The position numbers and the translations under genes are program-made. A stretch of DNA of 64,000 bases from Haloferax marinum (lineage in GTDB: Archaea; Halobacteriota; Halobacteria; Halobacteriales; Haloferacaceae), in the NCBI RefSeq assembly GCF_009674625.1, contig NZ_WKJQ01000001.1:2914001-2978000 (forward strand). Direction: 5' to 3'. Shown in pieces: positions 35,405-44,310 of this stretch. The notes under the pieces are model-generated. The model worked only from the letters and a program-made list of their open reading frames with translations. It was not told where the DNA came from and ran no database searches. Every line of letters starts with the position of its first letter. Position 1 is the first letter of the stretch.

Positions 35405-36586
35405 CTATTCGAGAGTAACCCACTCGCCAGACGCGTCGGAGCGCTCGATGGCGTCGAGAATCTCCTGTACCTCGTAGGCGTCTTCGAACGACGGGTGGAA
35501 CTCGCCACCTTTGTTGCTGTCGCCGGACTGCGTCCGGCTGCCCGCAGAGCGACGCTCTGCGACGGCTGTCAGGAACTCGTAGTTCTCGTGGACGAAGGTG
35601 TGTTCCCACCCGATGACGTGGCCCGGTGGCCACCAGTGGTCCACGTACGGGTCGGATTCGTCGGTGACGAGCACCGTCTCGTAGCCTCGCGAATCGCCGG
35701 TCTTCACCTCTAACTCGTTGAGGCGTTCGAGCGAGAATTTGAGGCTTCCTTCGGACCCGTGAATCTCGATAGTGTGGTCGTTCTTGTGGCCGTTGGCGAA
35801 ACGTGACGCCTCGAACGACCCGACAGCGCCGTTTTCGAACTCGGCCTGCGCGGTGTAAGCGTCGTCCACGGTGACCGGTTTGTACTCGTCCGTGTCGGGA
35901 ACGGGACGTTCGTCGACGAACGTCTGGAGGTGCCCAGAGACGCGTTCGATGTCGCCAGCAACCTCACCGACGAGGAACCGAGCGAGGTCTACTGTGTGCG
36001 CGCCGAGGTCACCGAGTGCGCCGGACCCGGCGAGGTCTTTGTCCATGCGCCACGCCCACGGCGCTTCGGGGTCGACGAGCCAATCTTGGAGATAGCGGCC
36101 GCGCACGTGGTGAATCTCACCGAGTTCGCCGTCTTCGATGAGGCCCTTCGCGTACTGGATTGCCGGGACGAACCGGTAGTTGAACGCACACCCGGCCACG
36201 CCGTCGGCGTCGCGGGCGGCGTCGCGCATCGCTTCGGCCTCGTCGAGCGTCGGTGCGAGCGGTTTCTCGCAGAAGACGTGTTTGCCCGCTTCGAGCGCGG
36301 CGATAGAGGGTTCGGCGTGGAGGTGGTTCGGACCGAGGTTGTAGAAGACGTCCACGTCGTCTATCACGTCGCGCCAGTCGGTGGCGGTCGATTCGAAGCC
36401 GAATCTCTCGGCGGCGTCGGCGAGGGCGTCCTCGTCGCGGCCGATTATGACCGTTCGCTCTACGTCGGGTGCCTCGGGGAAGAACATCGGGAGGCGAGCG
36501 AGGGCGTTCGAGTGGGCTTTGCCCATGAAGCGGTAGCCGAGGACGCCGACTTTGAGGGGTTCAGATGGAGAGTTGGAGTCGCTCAT
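35405..36586 (-). CDS. Gfo/Idh/MocA-family dehydrogenase
   Basis: A 393-residue enzyme with the NAD(P) fold (VGVLGYRFMGKAHSNAL, residues ~13-29), the active-site EKPLAPTLDEA with its Lys (near residue 96), and the second-domain helix GSGALGDLGAHTVDLARFLVG (near 190). It resembles inositol/sugar dehydrogenases of the family. It starts 6 nt after a sugar-isomerase gene, so the two form an operon for a sugar or polyol. It is a second, distant member of the family in this window (the other is at 19991). Substrate unknown. Confidence 0.9.
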   Translation of the reverse strand: MSDSNSPSEPLKVGVLGYRFMGKAHSNALARLPMFFPEAPDVERTVIIGRDEDALADAAERFGFESTATDWRDVIDDVDVFYNLGPNHLHAEPSIAALEAGKHVFCEKPLAPTLDEAEAMRDAARDADGVAGCAFNYRFVPAIQYAKGLIEDGELGEIHHVRGRYLQDWLVDPEAPWAWRMDKDLAGSGALGDLGAHTVDLARFLVGEVAGDIERVSGHLQTFVDERPVPDTDEYKPVTVDDAYTAQAEFENGAVGSFEASRFANGHKNDHTIEIHGSEGSLKFSLERLNELEVKTGDSRGYETVLVTDESDPYVDHWWPPGHVIGWEHTFVHENYEFLTAVAERRSAGSRTQSGDSNKGGEFHPSFEDAYEVQEILDAIERSDASGEWVTLE

Positions 36587-36592
36587 CGTGAA

Positions 36593-37561
36593 TCACTCCG
36601 CCCAGTAGGCGTCGCCGGGTTGCGTCTCGAAGACGGCGCGCGAGAGCACGTCGACGGCCTTCTCGAGTCCCTCGTTCGAGGAGGTGAGCGCGTCTTCGTG
36701 CTCGATGGAGAGTGCGCCCTCGTAGCCGACCATCCGAAGCGTCGAGACGACGTCTTTCCAGTGTTCTTCGCCGTGGCCGTAGCCGATAGAGCGGAAGAGC
36801 CACGAGCGGTCGGCCGTGTCGGCGTAGGAGGTGGTGTCGAGGACGCCTTTAACCTTCGCGTGGTGGTCGTACACCTTCGTGTCCTTGGCGTGGAAGTGGT
36901 GGATGGCGTCGTGGTCGCCGAGGAAGCGAATGGCTTCGGTGATGTCGACGTCCTGCCAGTAGAGGTGCGATGGGTCGAAGTTCGCACCGATGCGCTCGTT
37001 GGTCGCTTCGCGCAGGCGCAGCATGCCCGTCGGTTCGTAGACGAGCATGTTGGGGTGCATCTCGATCGCCATATCGACGCCGTGGTCGTCGGCGAACTCG
37101 GCGAGGTCACCCCAGTAGTCGATTGCAACCTCCCACTGGTAGTCGTGGGCGTCGGCGTGCTCTGTCGGCCACGGGGCCGTAATCCAGTTCGGCACCTCGT
37201 CGTTCGGGCCGCCCGCCGGCAGTCCGGAGAAACAGGTGACGGTATCGACACCGAGGGCGTCGGCCAGTTCGATGGCCTCGCGGAGTTCTTCGTCCGCTTC
37301 GGCGGCCGTCTCCCCGTCCGGATGGAGCGGGTTGTTGTGCGTCGCCAGCGCGCTGATTTGCATGTCTCGTTCCTCGACGGCGGCGAGCAGGTCGGCCTGC
37401 GCGTCGTCGTCGCCGAGGACGGCGGTTCGTTCGACGTGGTCTTCGCCGGGCCACCCGCCGACGCCGAGTTCGACGCCGTCGACACCGATACCCGACAGGT
37501 AGTCGAGCGCGTCGTCGAGTGATTCGTTCCCGAGTGGGACAGTGAGCACTCCGATGTACAT
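36593..37561 (-). CDS. Sugar phosphate isomerase/epimerase (xylose-isomerase-like TIM barrel)
   Basis: The 322 residues form an AP-endonuclease-2/IolE-type TIM barrel. Likely metal ligands are the Glu in DMAIEMHPN (near 168), the Asp/His in ANFDPSHLYW (near 203), His in HHFHAKDTK (near 229) and the Glu in GALSIEHEDA (near 286). The family isomerises or epimerises sugars and inosose. A TAATTTTTATTC box at 37586-37597 probably drives this gene and the dehydrogenase after it. No transporter is adjacent. Confidence 0.9.
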   Translation of the reverse strand: MYIGVLTVPLGNESLDDALDYLSGIGVDGVELGVGGWPGEDHVERTAVLGDDDAQADLLAAVEERDMQISALATHNNPLHPDGETAAEADEELREAIELADALGVDTVTCFSGLPAGGPNDEVPNWITAPWPTEHADAHDYQWEVAIDYWGDLAEFADDHGVDMAIEMHPNMLVYEPTGMLRLREATNERIGANFDPSHLYWQDVDITEAIRFLGDHDAIHHFHAKDTKVYDHHAKVKGVLDTTSYADTADRSWLFRSIGYGHGEEHWKDVVSTLRMVGYEGALSIEHEDALTSSNEGLEKAVDVLSRAVFETQPGDAYWAE

Positions 37562-37676
37562 ACGCAGGGCTACAACTACGAAGTGAATAAAAATTAAGGA
37601 TGCGAGCAGAGTCGAACGAACAGAGACGGAACAGTGGTTATCGACCAGTAGCGCGTGTCAGCGTGTCGAATCGCCG

Positions 37677-38153
37677 TTATCCGAGTAAGAATTCGGAGAG
37701 GCGCTCTCTGAGACCGGCCTCCTCACCGAGTCGGAGGTAGTACGAAGCACCGCCGTCTTCGTAGTAGTTCTCGATACGGCGTTGGACCTCGAACCCCATC
37801 GCTTTGTAGAAGTCCAGGGCGTTCTGGTTGGTCGTGCGGGCGTGACACGTCACGACGGGATGTTCCTTGGCGACTTCGGCGACGAGGTGCTTGCCGTGGC
37901 CCTCGCCACGGGCCTCGGGTGAGACTGCGAGAAAGAGGATGTAGCCGTCGCGTCGAGTGGACGCGAAGGCGACGAGTGTGTCGTTTTCGAAGAGGAGATA
38001 GGTCGTCGAACGGCGGTAGGCGTCCATGAAAAAGCCCCGGCGCTGTTTCAGGAGTCCCTCGTTGACCCGGATGTTCTCTTTGAGGGCCCACGCCGCTTCG
38101 GCGTATTCGGTCTCACCGGGACCGTCGACCCGCATCTCCACGTTGACACTCAC
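37677..38153 (-). CDS. GNAT-family N-acetyltransferase
   Basis: A 158-residue GNAT domain with the acetyl-CoA loop VSPEARGEGHGKHLV (near residues 83-97) and the C-terminal ALDFYKAMGFEVQRRIENYY, typical of RimI-like enzymes. The substrate may be a protein N-terminus or small molecule. A longer in-frame reading frame to 38249 exists, but a GTTATATTC box at 38175-38183 is centred 26 nt before the GTG at 38153, so a leaderless start there is most likely. Divergent from the archease gene. Confidence 0.82.
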   Translation of the reverse strand: MSVNVEMRVDGPGETEYAEAAWALKENIRVNEGLLKQRRGFFMDAYRRSTTYLLFENDTLVAFASTRRDGYILFLAVSPEARGEGHGKHLVAEVAKEHPVVTCHARTTNQNALDFYKAMGFEVQRRIENYYEDGGASYYLRLGEEAGLRERLSEFLLG

Positions 38154-38261
38154 AACCCGAGGTAACCGGAGCGAGAATATAACTCCACCGTCCGTCGGGA
38201 CTCCCTCACGGCACGATGGCGGACCGAAAGGACGAGGGTAGATGCTCACGCATCAGTGGAT

Positions 38262-38672
38262 ATGGGATTTACACTTCGTGAACACACCGCCGACGTGGCC
38301 GTCGAGGCGGACGCCCCGACACTCGGGGGTGTCTTCGCCGCCGTCGCCGACGGACTCGCTGCGGCGATGTGTGACGAGATACCCGAGACGGGCGAGCGGT
38401 TCTCCCTCTCGGTTCGCGCAGAGAGTCTCGAAGCAGTGCTGTTCGACTACCTCGACCAACTCATCTACGAACGCGACGTCAGAGGGGTGCTTCCCGTCGC
38501 GCACGAGGCGGACGTCAACCAAACTGGTGACGAGTGGGTCGTGGAGGCGTCGGCGCGTGGTGTCCCCTTCGAGGACGTGGAGGCTCGGGACGTGAAGGCG
38601 GTCACCTACTCCGAGATGCGACTCGAAGCGACAGACGAGGGCTGGGAAGCCTACGTCGTCTTCGACGTGTAA
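38262..38672 (+). CDS. Archease, RtcB activator
   Basis: Archease helps the RNA ligase RtcB by promoting guanylation and multiple turnovers. The 136-residue protein matches the family in length and in the N-terminal metal site region (FTLREHTADVAVEADAPTL, residues 3-21) and the C-terminal DVKAVTYSEMRLEATDEGWEAYVVFDV, where the Asp and Glu near the end bind metal. The rtcB gene follows after one intervening gene, as expected for functional partners. The ATG at 38262 was preferred to a GTG two codons earlier. Confidence 0.93.
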   Translation: MGFTLREHTADVAVEADAPTLGGVFAAVADGLAAAMCDEIPETGERFSLSVRAESLEAVLFDYLDQLIYERDVRGVLPVAHEADVNQTGDEWVVEASARGVPFEDVEARDVKAVTYSEMRLEATDEGWEAYVVFDV

Positions 38673-38763
38673 CGCTCCCGTTCAATCGTTTCATACCTTC
38701 TCTCGACTGAAATCGGGCGAATTCATCCCTCGTCGTTATACGAACTCGGTCGTAACCTCGCAC

Positions 38764-39882
38764 ATGACGTCCGTCGTTCGAGGTGCCGCCGTGCTGAGCA
38801 GTCTCGTGGTGTTTCTCGCCGTCGCCGCGAGTCGAGCGAGCGCACACGTCAAGTACGTGACCCCCGGAAGCGACCCCGTCGAAGTCGTCGCGTTTCTCGT
38901 GGGGGCGCTAGCGAACCCGTTCAACCTCGCCGTCCTCGGCGTGGGTGGTCTCGCAGTCGTCGCTACCGGCGCAGCGTATCTCGGCCTCCGTCCGTTCCCG
39001 AACGACGTTCGGGCCTTCCGTCGCGTGCTCGCGTCGTACGACGACCTCCTCCCGTGGTTGCTCCGTCTCGCTGTCGGCTTGCCACTCGTCGGTGCGGGCT
39101 TTTCGGGGTACTTCTTCTCGCCCGTCGTCGAACCCGCCGCACCCGTGTTCGTGAGACTGTTCGGCATCGCCGTCGGCTTTCTCCTCCTGTTCGGCCTCGG
39201 GACGCGACTCGTCGCGGCGGTCGGTCTCGTCGCGTATCTCGTCGGCCTCGCAGTCGAACCGGCGCTCTTCCTCGCGTTCGAGTACGTCCCCGGATTCGTC
39301 GCTATCGCGCTCGTCGGTGGCGGCCGGCCGAGTGCCGACCACGTCGTCGCGTCGATGGCGGCGGACGACCGGACGGTCTACGCCCGCATCGACCCGTTCT
39401 ACCGTCGCGTCGCACTCCCGTTCGTCGAGCGCACGCGCCACCTCGAAGCCTACGTCCCGACGGTCCTCCGTCTCGGCGTCGGCGTGACGTTCATCTATCT
39501 CGGCATCGCGCAGAAACTGATGCAACCCGGCGACGCCCTCGCCGTCGTCTCGAAGTACGACCTCACCGCCGTCGTCCCCGTCGCCCCCGAGTTATGGGTC
39601 GTCGGCGCGGGCCTCACGGAGGCGCTGGTCGGTGTTCTGTTCATCGTCGGCGCGTTCACGCGCGCGGCCTCTGGCGTCGCCTTCCTGCTCTTCACCACGA
39701 CGCTGTTCGGCCTGCCGGACGACCCCGTCCTCGCGCACATCTCGCTTTTCGGTCTCGTCTCGGCGCTCCTCGTGACCGGCGGTGGGCCGTACTCGGTGGA
39801 TTCGGCGCTCCATCGAGGCGACGCCGGTGTCACCGACGCCAACACGTCCCCCTCGCCGACGAACGGTGAGCGAGGATACTGA
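38764..39882 (+). CDS. DoxX-like membrane protein
   Basis: A 372-residue protein starting with a hydrophobic segment that may be a cleaved signal (VVFLAVAASRASA). It has about nine further helices and an amphipathic middle segment (residues ~195-225) that may lie in the cytoplasm. The C-terminal third (VLRLGVGVTFIYLGIAQKLMQPGDAL, then AGLTEALVGVLFIVGAFTRAA) resembles the DoxX/DoxD family of quinone-linked membrane proteins. A GTTATACG box at 38735-38742 lies 26 nt before the ATG, so it has its own promoter despite its place between archease and rtcB. Confidence 0.8.
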   Translation: MTSVVRGAAVLSSLVVFLAVAASRASAHVKYVTPGSDPVEVVAFLVGALANPFNLAVLGVGGLAVVATGAAYLGLRPFPNDVRAFRRVLASYDDLLPWLLRLAVGLPLVGAGFSGYFFSPVVEPAAPVFVRLFGIAVGFLLLFGLGTRLVAAVGLVAYLVGLAVEPALFLAFEYVPGFVAIALVGGGRPSADHVVASMAADDRTVYARIDPFYRRVALPFVERTRHLEAYVPTVLRLGVGVTFIYLGIAQKLMQPGDALAVVSKYDLTAVVPVAPELWVVGAGLTEALVGVLFIVGAFTRAASGVAFLLFTTTLFGLPDDPVLAHISLFGLVSALLVTGGGPYSVDSALHRGDAGVTDANTSPSPTNGERGY

Positions 39883-39941
39883 CGAGACTGTCGGCGACGC
39901 GTGACGGAATCCTATTGAATCGCCGCCCCGTGTATCGAACT

Positions 39942-41402
39942 ATGACTACACGCGAGTTCGGAGATATCGAACTGCGACGGGTTCGTGAGTTCGTCTGGGA
40001 GATTCCGCAGGAAGGCGAGATGAACGCCCCAGCGCGGATTCTCGCCTCCGAGGCGTTACTCGAGCAGATTGGACAGGACAAGACGCTCGAACAGTTGCGG
40101 AACGCGACGCACCTGCCCGGAATCACCAACCACGCAATCTGTATGCCAGACGGCCACCAAGGCTACGGATTCCCCGTCGGCGGCGTCGGTGCGACAGACA
40201 CCACCGATGGCTGTATCTCGCCAGGTGCGGTCGGCTACGACATCAACTGCGGCGTCCGCATGATGACGACGAACCTCACCTACGAGGACCTCCAGGGGAA
40301 GGAAGAAGAACTCGTAGAGGCGCTGTTCGAGGCCATCCCGTCCGGCCTCGGTGGGGGCGGCGTCGTCGAGGGCGACGCAGAGACCATCGACGATATCCTC
40401 GAACGCGGGATGCAGTGGGCGCTCGACGAAGGCTACGCCACCGAAGACGACCTGGCACACTGTGAAGACGAAGGCTTCCGCGACGACGCACGACCGGAGT
40501 TCGTCTCGCAGAAGGCGAAAGACCGCGGCCGAAACCAGATTGGGAGTCTCGGGTCGGGCAACCACTTCCTCGAAGTCCAGCGCGTCACCGACATCTACCG
40601 CGACGACGTGGCCGAGTCGTTCGGCCTCGAAGCCGACCAAATCGTCGTCCTCATCCACTGTGGGTCTCGCGGACTGGGCCACCAGACCTGTACGGACTAC
40701 CTCCGCCGTATCGAGAAGGAACACAAAGACCTGCTCGAGGAACTGCCGGACAAGGAACTCGCCGCCGCACCCGCCGGGTCACAACTCGCCGAGGAGTACT
40801 ACGGCGCGATGTGCGCCGCTATCAACTTCGCGTGGGTGAACCGCCAACTCATCATGCACCGCACGCGCGAGGTGTTCGCCGACGTGTTCGACCGCGACTG
40901 GCGCGACATGGAGATGCGCCTCCTCTACGACGTGGCGCACAACATCGCCAAGAAGGAAGTCCACACGGTCGATGGAGAGGACCGAGAACTCTACGTCCAC
41001 CGGAAGGGTGCGACCCGAGCGTTCCCCGCTGGACGGCCCGAGCTCCCGCCGGCGTACGCCGACGTCGGCCAACCAGTCATCATCCCCGGTAGCATGGGCG
41101 CTGGGAGTTACGTCCTCCGCGGTGGCGACGAATCGCTCGGTCTCACGTTCGGTTCGACCGCTCACGGCGCCGGTCGGTTGATGAGTCGGACGAAAGCAAA
41201 ACAGGAGTACTGGGGCGAGACGGTCCAAGAAGAACTCCGCGAGCAAGAGAAGATATACGTGAAGGCGCAATCGGGCGCGACGGTCGCAGAAGAAGCACCC
41301 GGCGTCTACAAGGACGTCGACGAGGTCGTCCGCGTCTCCGACGAGTTAGGCATCGGTGACAAGGTCGCGCGGACGTTCCCCGTCTGTAACATCAAGGGCT
41401 GA
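39942..41402 (+). CDS. rtcB: tRNA-splicing RNA ligase RtcB
   Basis: RtcB joins 2',3'-cyclic phosphate and 5'-OH RNA ends in tRNA splicing, with GTP and manganese. The 486-residue protein has the first metal ligands (PDGHQGYGFPVGGV and GYDINCGVRM with the Cys near 102), GSLGSGNHFLEVQ, IHCGSRGLGHQ, and the C-terminal TAHGAGRLMSR holding the guanylated His (near residue 409). The ATG at 39942 was chosen over an upstream start because a CCTATTGAA box lies about 28 nt before it. No intein was seen. Confidence 0.97.
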   Translation: MTTREFGDIELRRVREFVWEIPQEGEMNAPARILASEALLEQIGQDKTLEQLRNATHLPGITNHAICMPDGHQGYGFPVGGVGATDTTDGCISPGAVGYDINCGVRMMTTNLTYEDLQGKEEELVEALFEAIPSGLGGGGVVEGDAETIDDILERGMQWALDEGYATEDDLAHCEDEGFRDDARPEFVSQKAKDRGRNQIGSLGSGNHFLEVQRVTDIYRDDVAESFGLEADQIVVLIHCGSRGLGHQTCTDYLRRIEKEHKDLLEELPDKELAAAPAGSQLAEEYYGAMCAAINFAWVNRQLIMHRTREVFADVFDRDWRDMEMRLLYDVAHNIAKKEVHTVDGEDRELYVHRKGATRAFPAGRPELPPAYADVGQPVIIPGSMGAGSYVLRGGDESLGLTFGSTAHGAGRLMSRTKAKQEYWGETVQEELREQEKIYVKAQSGATVAEEAPGVYKDVDEVVRVSDELGIGDKVARTFPVCNIKG

Positions 41403-41437
41403 ATCGGCCATCGGCACCGACGGCCACAACCTGATTT

Positions 41438-41785
41438 TTAAACAGTCGTCGTCGCCACGACCCGGCGCTTGTAGAAGTAGTACGCGAGCGCCGCGAGGCC
41501 AACGAAGACAGCGGTGACACCGTCACCCACTGCACCGCCGGAGAGGAACGCCGAGACGACGCTCCCGAGACCGAGTGCGAGGACCAGCAGTCCGCCGCCG
41601 AGAATCCACGCGCGCGAGTCCGGGTTGGCGTCGGCGTACTGCCCGCTCTCGATGAGCGCCATCTCCTTCTTGTGGTCGAGATAGACCATCACGGCCCCGA
41701 AGACGAGGACTGCGACTCCGAGGAGAACGAACGGGGTGAAGAACAGCGCCTCACCCAGGCTAAAGCCAGATTGGACAGGTATCAT
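41438..41785 (-). CDS. Small membrane protein with three helices
   Basis: A 115-residue protein with hydrophobic segments at about residues 12-36, 60-82 and 88-106. A polar loop between helices 1 and 2, VYLDHKKEMALIESGQY, is reminiscent of a DUF6249-like motif, which I cannot verify. It is convergent with rtcB and is preceded by a CTATTCATT box. No function can be given. Confidence 0.7.
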   Translation of the reverse strand: MIPVQSGFSLGEALFFTPFVLLGVAVLVFGAVMVYLDHKKEMALIESGQYADANPDSRAWILGGGLLVLALGLGSVVSAFLSGGAVGDGVTAVFVGLAALAYYFYKRRVVATTTV

Positions 41786-41873
41786 AGCGAGAGATTGTTG
41801 GTCGAGGTAATGAATAGACAGTGATAGGTGCTACCGTGAACTGTGAAAGCTCGACGAGTGGAGAATCGGGAAC

Positions 41874-42278
41874 TCAGAAGCCACCAGGGCCACGCGGACC
41901 GGGGTTCGGCCCGCGGGGACTCGCCGGACCCTGTCCACCGATGACGACGTAATCGGTTTCCGGAACAGATTCGACTTCTCGGCCGTTCTCGAACTTGACG
42001 AACGAGAGATAGAAGTCGCGTCCGCAGGGCGAGTCCAAACCGGGGTTCTCGACGTCGTCGGCGTCGCTCACTAGTTCTGTCCACGACACACGAGACGCCT
42101 CGCTCTCGCCACAGACGAAGTGGACACCGTCGGCGTCTTCGAACTCGTCGGCCGGGTCGGCGTACGCCCATCCCTCCAGTGGATACGGCGTCACCGACTT
42201 GTCGGCGAGATAGCCGTCGCGTTCGAGTTCGACGACGGCACCGCAGTGCGGGCAGTAGTACGAGACCGGAAATCCCAT
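41874..42278 (-). CDS. Zinc-ribbon-containing small protein
   Basis: A 134-residue soluble protein. A CPHCG knuckle near residues 9-13 with later Cys residues (near ~50 and ~79) may bind zinc. The middle region is acidic and the C-terminus is a Gly/Pro-rich tail (GPASPRGPNPGPRGPGGF). The ATG at 42278 was chosen because the longer frame upstream lies in a spacer that holds a strong hairpin and no coding signature. No family recognised. Confidence 0.7.
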   Translation of the reverse strand: MGFPVSYYCPHCGAVVELERDGYLADKSVTPYPLEGWAYADPADEFEDADGVHFVCGESEASRVSWTELVSDADDVENPGLDSPCGRDFYLSFVKFENGREVESVPETDYVVIGGQGPASPRGPNPGPRGPGGF

Positions 42279-42387
42279 GGAGAATTCGTAGGCTTCGGGA
42301 GGCTTAACGGACACGGCGAATCGGGGTCGACCGCTCCTGAGGTTTATATCCCAACACGCGGCCAGACGCCCCGTGCGTTGACCATCG

Positions 42388-42428
42388 CCGCGAGGCGTGA
42401 CGCGGTTGTGCGGCACGTCGCCTCGCGG
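42388..42428. other. 10-bp perfect inverted repeat between two minus-strand genes
   Basis: CCGCGAGGCG-N21-CGCCTCGCGG lies 36 nt past the HAD gene stop and 110 nt before the zinc-ribbon gene. It may be a stem at the 3' end of the HAD mRNA. A run of T, as in an intrinsic terminator, is missing. Confidence 0.45.
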
Positions 42429-42463
42429 AACCAGAGTGCCGCCTGTTCGCAATGTGTTCCCAG

Positions 42464-43018
42464 TCAGACGCCAGAGGGACCGTCGCCGACGTATCTGAAC
42501 GCGACGCCAGCGCGTTCGGCAGTCACCTCGTCGCGGGCGGAGTCGCCGACGAAGACTGCCGAGTCGGGGTCGGCGCCAAGTCGGTCGAGCGTCGTCAGCA
42601 ACGGTTCTGGGTCCGGTTTGCGCGTCTCGACGGTGTCGCGGCCGACGACGGCATCGACGTGGTGTGACAGGTCGTGGACGTCGAGTGCGACGTGACAGGC
42701 GTCCTCTGCGTTGAGCGAGCAGACGCCGGAGGGGACGCCGTCGTCGGGGAGGTAGTCGGCCAGCGGGAGCACGTCAGAAATCCACGCCCCCTGCCGTTCG
42801 TGTGACGAGAGTTCGAGTTCGAGTTCGGCCCGGACGCCTTCTTCGTCGGCCACGTCGAGCATGTCCCAGAGGTCCATGGCCGCAGCCTCGATACCGGCGT
42901 CTCGGAGGACGGCGGCTACGTCCTCTGCCGCGTCGTTCCAATCGACGCGGAGGTTGACGAGCGTGCCGTCCAAGTCGTAGACGACGGCGTCGAAATCGGA
43001 GAGGTCAGGGAGGCTCAT
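42464..43018 (-). CDS. HAD-superfamily hydrolase (phosphatase)
   Basis: A 184-residue HAD phosphatase. Motif I is VVYDLDGTLV (nucleophile Asp near residue 14), motif II lies near SLNAEDACHV, motif III has the Lys in ETRKPDPEPLL, and motif IV is FVGDSARDEVTAERAG. The helical cap (residues ~20-85) fits subfamily I, like phosphoglycolate phosphatase. The physiological phosphoester is unknown. It lies 51 bp after the acyl-CoA dehydrogenase gene on the same strand. Confidence 0.9.
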   Translation of the reverse strand: MSLPDLSDFDAVVYDLDGTLVNLRVDWNDAAEDVAAVLRDAGIEAAAMDLWDMLDVADEEGVRAELELELSSHERQGAWISDVLPLADYLPDDGVPSGVCSLNAEDACHVALDVHDLSHHVDAVVGRDTVETRKPDPEPLLTTLDRLGADPDSAVFVGDSARDEVTAERAGVAFRYVGDGPSGV

Positions 43019-43069
43019 TGGACGATGTAGGGTGTCGGAGCGAAAAGACGCTTCGGGAGTGGTGACGTG

Positions 43070-44215
43070 TCAGTCCAAGAGCGACCGCGCGATGACTTCC
43101 TTCTGAATCTCGCTCGTCCCCTCGTAGATGGTCGTAATCTTCGCGTCGCGGTAGTAGCGTTCCACGTCGAAGTCGGTGGTGTAGCCGTAGCCGCCGTGGA
43201 CCTGTACGGCCTCGTTGGTCACGTCGACTGCTGCCTCGCTCGCGTAGTACTTCGCCATCGACGCGGCAGTCCGTGGGTCTTCGCCGGCGTCGGCGACGCG
43301 GGCCGCTTCACGAACCAGCGTCCGCGACGCGTGGACCTTCGTCCCCATCTCTGCAATCTTGTGGCGAATCGCCTGAATCTTCGAGATAGGATTGCCGAAC
43401 TGCTCGCGTTCGTTCGCGTAGGCGATGGCGTCGTCGAGGGCGGACTGCGAGAGTCCAGTCGCCTGTGCGGCGATGCCGATACGACCACCGGTCAGGATGT
43501 GGAACGCCGCGGAGAGCCCACGTCCTTCCTCGGTGAGTCGGTTCTCGGCAGGGATGCGCACGTCGTCGAAGGCGAGGCCCGTCGTGTCGGAGGCACGGAG
43601 GCCGAGCTTCTCTTCTTTCTTGCCGACTTCGTAGCCGGCGTCTTCGGGGACGAGGAACTGCGTGACCGAGTTCGGGTCGTCGGGGTCTGTCTTCGCGAAG
43701 AGGATGCAGACGCCACCGCGCTGGCCGTTCGTAATCCACTGCTTCTTGCCGTTGATGACGTACTCGTCACCCTCGCGGCGGGCGACGGTGGACATCTCGG
43801 CGGGGTTCGACCCCGCTTCGGGTTCCGAGAGCGCGAACATGCCGACTGGCCGACCCTGTGCCATCTTCGGAAGCCACTTTTCTTTCTGTTCCTCGGTGGC
43901 GAACTCCGTGATGCACTCGGTGGCGAGACAGTGGACCGAAAGCGCAGTCGCGACGGCGAGTTGCCCGTAGGCGACTTCCTCGTTGACCACCGCGTAGGTG
44001 GTTCGGTCGGCACCGAACCCGCCGTACTCTTCGGGGACGGTCAACCCAGTGAGGTCGAGTTTGGCGAGTCCGTCCCACACCTCCTCGGGGAACGTCTCCG
44101 TCTCGTCGGCCTCGCGGGCCGTCGGGCGAATCTCCTCGACGGCGAACTCGTGGACCACGTCTTTGATGGCCCGTTGCTCGTCAGTCAGACCCGTAGCAGA
44201 CCCTACTGATTCCAT
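43070..44215 (-). CDS. Acyl-CoA dehydrogenase
   Basis: A 381-residue FAD enzyme that introduces the alpha-beta double bond in acyl-CoA and passes electrons to ETF. Visible are the flavin-contact region FALSEPEAGSNPA (near residue 122), the signature QWITNGQRGG, and the C-terminal VHGGYGYTTDF and YEGTSEIQ, which holds the catalytic Glu (near residue 366). ETF subunits and ETF-quinone oxidoreductase are encoded at 56-61 kb. The ATG at 44215 was preferred to a GTG three codons earlier. An ATCAT-N8-ATGAT dyad at 44233-44250 overlaps a CTTTTTC box in the promoter region. Confidence 0.95.
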   Translation of the reverse strand: MESVGSATGLTDEQRAIKDVVHEFAVEEIRPTAREADETETFPEEVWDGLAKLDLTGLTVPEEYGGFGADRTTYAVVNEEVAYGQLAVATALSVHCLATECITEFATEEQKEKWLPKMAQGRPVGMFALSEPEAGSNPAEMSTVARREGDEYVINGKKQWITNGQRGGVCILFAKTDPDDPNSVTQFLVPEDAGYEVGKKEEKLGLRASDTTGLAFDDVRIPAENRLTEEGRGLSAAFHILTGGRIGIAAQATGLSQSALDDAIAYANEREQFGNPISKIQAIRHKIAEMGTKVHASRTLVREAARVADAGEDPRTAASMAKYYASEAAVDVTNEAVQVHGGYGYTTDFDVERYYRDAKITTIYEGTSEIQKEVIARSLLD

Positions 44216-44310
44216 GGTAACCACTACGGACCATCATTGAAAAAGATGATTGAACCGCCCCGAGAATGTGACGCCTGCGTTACGAGACCGGCAAACGAAC
44301 GGCCGTTTGC

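Noticed and set aside
35930..37522. 530-codon plus-strand frame opposite the dehydrogenase/isomerase pair
   Set aside because: It spans two real genes on the other strand and shows Val/Arg/Gly-rich shadow composition with no motif.
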